A stretch of 64,000 nucleotides of DNA from Aureimonas altamirensis (GTDB lineage Bacteria > Pseudomonadota > Alphaproteobacteria > Rhizobiales > Rhizobiaceae), in assembly GCF_001463885.1 (NCBI RefSeq), contig NZ_BBWQ01000020.1:186001-250000 (forward strand). Reading direction: 5' to 3'. This document shows, in pieces, positions 57,958 through 64,000 of this stretch (the first letter of the stretch is position 1; each line of letters opens with the position of its first letter). A program made the translations under genes and the position numbers. The notes under the pieces are model-generated. The model searched no databases. It saw only the letters and a list, made by a program, of their open reading frames with translations, and was not told where the DNA came from.

Positions 57958-59324
57958 CGGACTTCAGAATTTCCCGAACAGGCGGCGGAAACGCGCGATG
58001 CGCAGACGATCCACAGGACGAGACCGCAGACGGCAAATCCGGCCAGGGTTAGATAGGCAGCCGAGAATCCGTAGGCGGAAACGATCGCGCCTGCAATGGC
58101 GGGGCTGAGGGAGGCTCCGATTCCCTGGACCGTCATCACCGCTCCCAGGCCGGCGTTGATATGGCCGGTGCCGCGCAGGATGCGCGCCACGAGGCCGGGA
58201 ACGGCGACACCCAAAAGGCCGGCCCCCACCCCATCCAGTATCTGCACCGGCACGAGCGCGAAGGGGCTGGGCCACAGGCCGGCGATCAGCCCGCGTATCG
58301 GCAGGGCGATAAGCGCCGCCACCAGAAGCAGGTAATACCCGCGCCGTCCGGCCACCGCGGCAGCCAGCAACGCGATGGGGATCATCGTCAGCTGCGCGAT
58401 GATGACGGTGGCCGCCGTATAGGAGACGGGATCGGCCAGCAGCGCATCCAGGGTCGAATGCTGCCTGACGGGTTCGGCGGCGGGGCGGCCGGCCGTGGCC
58501 TGGCCCGGCGGGACGGCAACCGTGCTTTCGCCTTCCGGGGTGCTCTCGCCTGCGATGGCCTGTGCGGCAACCTGCTGGCCCAGCAGCGGAAGCATGGCGC
58601 CATTGCCGAAGTGGAAGAGCATCAGCGTCGCAGCCAGAATCAGCAGCGGAGTGGACTTCCACAGGACGCCGAAGCCGGACGGCTTCTCTTCGTCGCCATC
58701 CTGGCGCTTTTCCAGCCCGCGGGCGACGTCATGGTCGATATCGGCCGGCCGAATGGTCGCAACCGCGATGATCGAGCCCACCGCCATCACCGTCATCAGA
58801 ATGAATACGGCAGTGACGCCGAACTCGTAGCCAAAGAAGCCGGCGCCGGCGGCTGCGGCGACGTTGCCGGCATGGTTCCACGCCTCGTTCCGGCCAAGCT
58901 GCGCGGCCAGCCCGTCCTGCCGCACGATGCCGAGCGTCAGCCCTGCAATGGCCGGGCCTATGGCGGCGCCGGCTATGCCGGTTGCGATCTGCGATGCGGT
59001 GACGAAGGCGAAGCCGGGTGCGATCAGGATGGCGAGCGAGGCGAAGATCACCAGGGCGGCGCAGAACCCGATCATGAACCGCTTGGCCTTCGTGGCGTCC
59101 GCAAGTGCGCCGAGAGGCGTGGTCGCCAGCATTCCGGCGATGCCGCCGACCGTCATGACGAGGCCGATCGTGGCCGTGTCCCAGCCGCGCCCGATCAGGA
59201 ATATGCCGAGGAAAGGCCCAAGCCCGTCACGCACGTCGGCCAGAAAGAAGTTGACGGCCCCCAGGGCCCGAACGGACCGCGAGCGGGGGCGCTGCGCCGG
59301 CATGGATGCTGCAAGCTCGGTCAT
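57954..59324 (-). CDS. MFS transporter
   Basis: A 456-residue major facilitator with about 12 helices and an unusually long polar loop of roughly 60 residues in the middle (about 255-320, rich in Gly, Pro, Glu). The first half has FFLADVRDGLGPFLGIFL and the loop 2-3 motif GALADATKAKR. I place the start at ATG 59322-59324 behind GGAG; an ATG three codons earlier is too near that site. Substrate unknown; possibly a drug efflux protein. Confidence 0.85.
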   Translation of the reverse strand: MTELAASMPAQRPRSRSVRALGAVNFFLADVRDGLGPFLGIFLIGRGWDTATIGLVMTVGGIAGMLATTPLGALADATKAKRFMIGFCAALVIFASLAILIAPGFAFVTASQIATGIAGAAIGPAIAGLTLGIVRQDGLAAQLGRNEAWNHAGNVAAAAGAGFFGYEFGVTAVFILMTVMAVGSIIAVATIRPADIDHDVARGLEKRQDGDEEKPSGFGVLWKSTPLLILAATLMLFHFGNGAMLPLLGQQVAAQAIAGESTPEGESTVAVPPGQATAGRPAAEPVRQHSTLDALLADPVSYTAATVIIAQLTMIPIALLAAAVAGRRGYYLLLVAALIALPIRGLIAGLWPSPFALVPVQILDGVGAGLLGVAVPGLVARILRGTGHINAGLGAVMTVQGIGASLSPAIAGAIVSAYGFSAAYLTLAGFAVCGLVLWIVCASRVSAACSGNSEVR

Positions 59325-59433
59325 CGATCGCATCTCCGAAAGGCGGCCATCGCCCGTCGTCGATGGTAGCGCCGACCGTCAATGCGCAATGGATGCAAAG
59401 GTTGCTCTCATCGGCGTGATCGCGCCGTGATCG

Positions 59434-60447
59434 TCAGGCAGTTGCCCCCGGAACGATGGTGAAGGACACTTCCAGACGCTGCGAGGGCTCGCTGGAAAAC
59501 ACCTTCTGCGCCGCGATCTCGCCGACCTCGACACGCGGCGTCAGCACGGTGGCCAATGGCAGCGGCGCCGCCCGGCCGATGTCGAGCCCGTTGTAGCCCA
59601 TGATCGCCAATTGCCCCGGCACGTCGATACCGTACGCCATGCAGTGGAACAGCGCACCGACCGCATAATCGTCGTTCGAGCAGAACACCGCGTCCATGGG
59701 CACGCGCTCCGCAAGAAGCGACGCCAGGGCCGTGCGGCCGAGTTCGGTGGACGATTCTCCCACCACTTCACGGATGGCGACAAGATCCAGTCCCGCCTCG
59801 CGAAGGATCTCGCGGAAGCCGGCACAGCGCTTGGCGCTGCGCCGGTCGCTGGCGAAATCGCGGCCGATATAGGCGATCTTCCGGTAACCGCGCTCCAGAA
59901 GGTGCCGTGCGCAGGCGCGCCCCGCCTCCCGGTGCGAGAATCCGACGACGATGTCCACGCCCTCTCCGTCGAGATCCAGCAGTTCCGCCACGCGGATATG
60001 GGCGGCATCCAGCATCTGGCGCGTGCGATCCGTGTGCTCCAGCCCCACCAGCAGCAGCGCCGAGGGCCGCCACGCCAGCATGGAGGCCACCAGCGCCTCT
60101 TCCCTTTCGATCGAATACTCGCTCACGCCGATCACGGCCTGCTGGCCCGTGCGGTCGAGCTGGCGCGTGACCCCGCGCAGAAGATCGGGGAAGACGACAT
60201 TGTGCAGCGACGGAATGACGATCCCAACAAGGTTCGACCCGGCCGATGCGAGTGCGCCCGCCAACCGGTTCGGCACATAGCCGAGCTTCTCCACGGCCTG
60301 CAGCACGCGGTCCCGCGTCCTGGCCGAAAAGGACCCCTGATTGCGCAGGACGCGTGATACCGTGCTGGCGCCGACGCCCGCTTCGCGGCTCACTTCCCGA
60401 AGCGTCACGGCGGACAGGTCCGCCGGTTGCCCGCGACGATCCTTCAT
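59434..60447 (-). CDS. LacI family transcriptional regulator
   Basis: A 337-residue repressor with an N-terminal helix-turn-helix (VTLREVSREAGVGASTVSRV, about residues 15-34), hinge and periplasmic-binding-protein-like effector domain. It starts at ATG 60445-60447 behind GGGAGGGG. It is divergent from the DenD-like operon, and two matching LacI-style operators lie in the 406-bp gap, so it probably controls that operon and itself. It is nearest in flavour to GntR-type (gluconate) LacI members, effector unknown. Confidence 0.9.
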   Translation of the reverse strand: MKDRRGQPADLSAVTLREVSREAGVGASTVSRVLRNQGSFSARTRDRVLQAVEKLGYVPNRLAGALASAGSNLVGIVIPSLHNVVFPDLLRGVTRQLDRTGQQAVIGVSEYSIEREEALVASMLAWRPSALLLVGLEHTDRTRQMLDAAHIRVAELLDLDGEGVDIVVGFSHREAGRACARHLLERGYRKIAYIGRDFASDRRSAKRCAGFREILREAGLDLVAIREVVGESSTELGRTALASLLAERVPMDAVFCSNDDYAVGALFHCMAYGIDVPGQLAIMGYNGLDIGRAAPLPLATVLTPRVEVGEIAAQKVFSSEPSQRLEVSFTIVPGATA

Positions 60448-60541
60448 GTCGGAACCCCTCCCCCCGGGGTGGGATGCACCGGCCCTGCATCCCATGCGAC
60501 GAGCGTCCGGTTCGGGCCGCACGAAATCGTCATACTTTTTT

Positions 60542-60555
60542 TGGCAGCGCTGCCA
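60542..60555. promoter_or_regulatory. LacI-type operator 1
   Basis: TGGCAGCGCTGCCA, a perfect palindrome with the central CG of LacI-family sites. Its centre is about 55 bp from that of operator 2, a spacing that allows looping. A half-site TTGGCAG lies at 60564-60570. The remainder of this 406-bp gap (60448-60853) contains no further gene that I can see. Confidence 0.8.
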
Positions 60556-60596
60556 GAATGCGCTTGGCAGAGTGATCGCAATTCGGTAGGCGTAAC

Positions 60597-60610
60597 GCAA
60601 GCGCTGCCAA
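60597..60610. promoter_or_regulatory. LacI-type operator 2
   Basis: GCAAGCGCTGCCAA matches operator 1 on one arm and differs by one inserted-type change on the other. Together the two sites flank the likely divergent promoters of the regulator and the DenD-like operon. Confidence 0.7.
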
Positions 60611-60853
60611 AAAGATGGCGCAGGAAACGGAAGCCGGACGCCGGCTCCCATACGAAATTCTGGTTCTGCGGCCGCTCCGGAAACCCGGAATGGCCGATCG
60701 GGGGAGGCTTTCATGAGCGTCATGCGCATGCCGGCGGACTGCGGGGTTTCGGCCTGAGGGCCGTTCAACGTCACACGTCGTAGCTTTTCCCCTTCCTACT
60801 GTCTTGAGGTTCCGGGCAATCGGCGTCCCGGGTCATGAATGGAAGCAGGCGCA

Positions 60854-61843
60854 ATGCATGTACTGATGATCGGGGCGGCCGGAATGGTCGGTCGCAAGAT
60901 ACTGGACAAGGTGGCCGCAGAGCCCGAGGCGCTGGGCGCCGCCATCGACAAGCTGACGCTGGTCGACGTGGTGAAGCCTGCGGCGCCCGCGCAGCTTGCC
61001 GGCGTCGCAACCGGCGAGGCCGTGGATCTTTCCGAGGCGGGCGTGGCGGAACGGCTCATCGCCGGCCGGCCGGACCTCATCATCCATCTGGCCGCCGTCG
61101 TGTCGGGCGAGGCGGAAGCCGATTTCGACAAGGGCTACCGCGTCAACCAGACCGGCACGCACGCCTTGCTGGAGGCGATCCGCCACGAGGGCATGAAGCA
61201 GCCCTACAAGCCGCGTGTCGTGTATGCCTCGTCCATCGCGGTCTACGGCGCGCCTTTCGCCGAGACGATCGCAGAGGATTTCGCACTCTATCCGCTCACC
61301 AGCTACGGCACGCAAAAGGCCATCGGCGAGCTTCTCCTGGCGGATTATTCCCGCAAGGGGTTCCTGTCGGGCATCGGCATCCGCCTGCCCACGATCTGCA
61401 TCCGCCCCGGCACGCCCAATAAGGCGGCCTCGGGCTTCTTCTCCAACATCCTGCGCGAGCCGCTTGCCGGGCAGGAAGCCGTCCTGCCGGTGGACGAAAG
61501 CGTCCGGCACTGGTTTGCCAGCCCGCGCTCGGCCGTCGGCTTCTTCATCCATGCCGCCACGATGGATCTTGCGCCGGTCGGCCCCCGCATCAACCTGACG
61601 ATGCCCGGCCTGTCGGCGACCGTCGGCGAAGAGATCGAGGCGCTGCGCCGCGTCGCCGGCGACAAGGCCGTGCGGCTGATCCGCCACGAGCCGGACGAGA
61701 CGATCCAGCGTATCGTTGCCGGCTGGGCCACCAATTTCGAGGCGCGCCGCGCGCGCGAACTCGGCTTCACCGCCGAAACCGATTTCGACGCGATCATCCG
61801 GGCGCATATCGATGACGAGCTCGGCGGGCGCATCGCGGCCTGA
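60854..61843 (+). CDS. NAD-dependent epimerase/dehydrogenase, DenD-like (D-erythronate dehydrogenase type)
   Basis: A 329-residue extended short-chain dehydrogenase. The NAD site is GAAGMVG (residues 8-14); the catalytic Tyr-x3-Lys is in SYGTQKA, and SSIAVYG precedes it. The sequence resembles DenD, which oxidises D-erythronate at C2 in four-carbon sugar-acid breakdown. I start at ATG 60854, giving [10 protein letters not shown]; an ATG five codons earlier is possible. It opens an operon with an SDR and a sugar-type importer under the LacI regulator. Partners otnC/otnK are not in the window. Confidence 0.8.
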   Translation: MHVLMIGAAGMVGRKILDKVAAEPEALGAAIDKLTLVDVVKPAAPAQLAGVATGEAVDLSEAGVAERLIAGRPDLIIHLAAVVSGEAEADFDKGYRVNQTGTHALLEAIRHEGMKQPYKPRVVYASSIAVYGAPFAETIAEDFALYPLTSYGTQKAIGELLLADYSRKGFLSGIGIRLPTICIRPGTPNKAASGFFSNILREPLAGQEAVLPVDESVRHWFASPRSAVGFFIHAATMDLAPVGPRINLTMPGLSATVGEEIEALRRVAGDKAVRLIRHEPDETIQRIVAGWATNFEARRARELGFTAETDFDAIIRAHIDDELGGRIAA

Positions 61844-61893
61844 ATCGGCAGGCGGAACGAGACGACAAGGCAAGACACGACAAGGGCATCGCA

Positions 61894-62661
61894 ATGAGCA
61901 ATGACAGGACCGGCGAAGGCAAGGTCGCCATCGTCACCGGCGGCGGAACGGGCATCGGCAAGGCCATCAGCCGCGAACTCGCGGAAGCGGGCTTCACCGT
62001 GGTCATCACCGGACGCCGCAAGGACGTCCTGGAGGCGGCCGCCGCGGAGCTGTCCGCCAGCGGCGCGGTCACCGCCGTGGCGGCGGACATTTCCCGGCCT
62101 GCCGACGTGAAGGCCCTGTTCGACACCGTCGTCGAGCGGTTCGGGCGTCTCGACCTGCTGGTCAACAATGCCGGGGTCAACGCCCCTTCGAAAGTGTTGG
62201 AGGATGTCGCCTTCGACGAGTGGAACACCGTGGTTGCGGCCAATCTGACGGGCGCCTTCCTGTGCACGCAGGCCGCCGTAAGGCAGTTCAAGGCGCAGTC
62301 GCCGCAAGGCGGACGCATCGTCAACAACGGCTCCATCTCGGCCACGACGCCGCGCCCGAATTCGGCGCCCTATGCGGCCACCAAGCACGCGATCACCGGG
62401 CTTACCAAGGCGACTTCGCTGGAGGGCCGGGCTTTCGACATCGCCTGCGGGCAGATCGATGTCGGCAATGCCGCCAGCGAGATGACGACTACCATTTCCA
62501 AGGGCGTGCTGCAGGCGGACGGCAGCACGGCAGCGGAAGCAACCATCGACCCGAAACTGGTGGGCGAGGCCGTCCGCTACATGGCCAGCCTGCCTTTGAG
62601 CGCCAACGTGCTGACCATGACCGTCATGGCCAACAGGATGCCCTTCGTCGGCCGCGGCTGA
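61894..62661 (+). CDS. Short-chain dehydrogenase/reductase
   Basis: A classical SDR of 255 residues: cofactor motif TGGGTGIG (residues 15-22), NNAG near 90-93, and catalytic Ser, Tyr and Lys in GSISATT and [13 protein letters not shown] after the second strand suggests NADP preference. It follows the DenD-like gene by 50 bp and should oxidise or reduce another sugar or sugar acid in the same pathway. Confidence 0.9.
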   Translation: MSNDRTGEGKVAIVTGGGTGIGKAISRELAEAGFTVVITGRRKDVLEAAAAELSASGAVTAVAADISRPADVKALFDTVVERFGRLDLLVNNAGVNAPSKVLEDVAFDEWNTVVAANLTGAFLCTQAAVRQFKAQSPQGGRIVNNGSISATTPRPNSAPYAATKHAITGLTKATSLEGRAFDIACGQIDVGNAASEMTTTISKGVLQADGSTAAEATIDPKLVGEAVRYMASLPLSANVLTMTVMANRMPFVGRG

Positions 62662-62728
62662 CGGGAGCCCGAATTAAAGGCAAACCGCGCCGCGGGAGAG
62701 AGGCGGCGCGCTTGCGGGAGGAGCAAGA

Positions 62729-63796
<1,068 letters not shown>

Positions 63797-63873
63797 TCCG
63801 TTCGCCGCGCAGGATCCGGGATGGGCGCGGCACGAGGATAAGTCCCGGGGAAACGCAGGGAGGAACAAAACCC

Positions 63874-64000
63874 ATGAAGCTCACGCGCAGAAACGTCCTT
63901 GCCGGCACCGCCGGCATCGCCGCCGGCGCGGCCCTCGGCGGTCGCTTTGGTATCAACAACGCCTTCGCACAGGCCGCGGAACCCACCTACACGCCGGAAG
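63874..64000 (+). CDS. ABC transporter substrate-binding protein, Tat signal (cut by window end)
   Basis: Only 42 codons are visible. They begin MKLTRRNVLAGTAGIAAGA, a twin-arginine signal with a hydrophobic Ala/Gly core and AFAQA cleavage area, placing the protein in the periplasm in folded form. GGGAGGAAC lies before the ATG. By position directly after a UgpC-type ATPase it should be the sugar-binding protein of the importer. Confidence 0.7.
   Translation, partial: MKLTRRNVLAGTAGIAAGAALGGRFGINNAFAQAAEPTYTPE

Overview
The window is a high-GC (roughly 65%) piece of an alphaproteobacterial chromosome, almost certainly from the order Hyphomicrobiales (Rhizobiales). The evidence is the housekeeping synteny (pheST next to infC-rpmI-rplT; infA-maf-yacG near murA; ubiE-ubiB-coaBC-dut divergent from mutM-rpsT), a rhizobial-type PccA, an Omp25-family porin-like protein, a DUF920 transglutaminase-like protein and a FixK/FnrN-type FNR regulator. 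Family or genus cannot be fixed from sequence reading alone.

Layout. 1-8.8 kb, mostly minus strand: lipid/drug-type ABC exporter (cut by the window edge), glucokinase, MepA endopeptidase, pheT, an unknown four-helix membrane protein, pheS, rplT, rpmI and infC (infC appears to start at AUU). 9-13.7 kb: alpha/beta hydrolase, DUF920 peptidase, then yacG-maf-infA-murA, a small membrane protein and a SelW-like protein on the minus strand. 13.8-18.8 kb: a MarR-controlled efflux operon that combines an MFS/HlyD pair with an ABC-2 exporter. 18.8-21.5 kb: pccA and a SCO1-type copper chaperone. 21.7-29.7 kb: a tightly coupled operon of a dipeptide-type ABC importer, an AtzG-like 67-residue subunit, an AtzE-like amidase and an Asp/Glu/hydantoin racemase. 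29.7-39 kb: FtsI-like PBP, luciferase-like monooxygenase, glycosyltransferase, gyrB, cytochrome P450, cysK. 39-45.4 kb: methyltransferase, dut, coaBC, ubiB, ubiE (minus), mutM and rpsT (plus).

45.4-56.1 kb begins with an Omp25-like gene and a decayed copy of such a gene's 3' end, at the place where dnaA normally follows rpsT in this order. It then holds a low-oxygen respiration block: FNR-type regulator, cydDC, cydABX, hemN and an unknown membrane protein. A perfect FNR box lies between cydD and cydA, spaced well for both promoters. 56.2-59.4 kb: a DUF305 copper-type protein behind what reads as a classic CueR promoter, a 23-residue membrane peptide, a Glyoxalase_8-type protein, a DUF486 protein and an MFS transporter. 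59.4-64 kb: a LacI regulator divergent from a DenD-like dehydrogenase, an SDR, a UgpC-type ATPase and a Tat-exported binding protein (cut by the edge), with two matching palindromic operators in the intergenic region.

The best candidates for something new are the transporter/amidase/racemase operon, the LacI-DenD sugar-acid locus, and the CueR- and FNR-type sites that tie promoters to specific genes. No CRISPR array, prophage, insertion sequence, tRNA or rRNA gene was seen.
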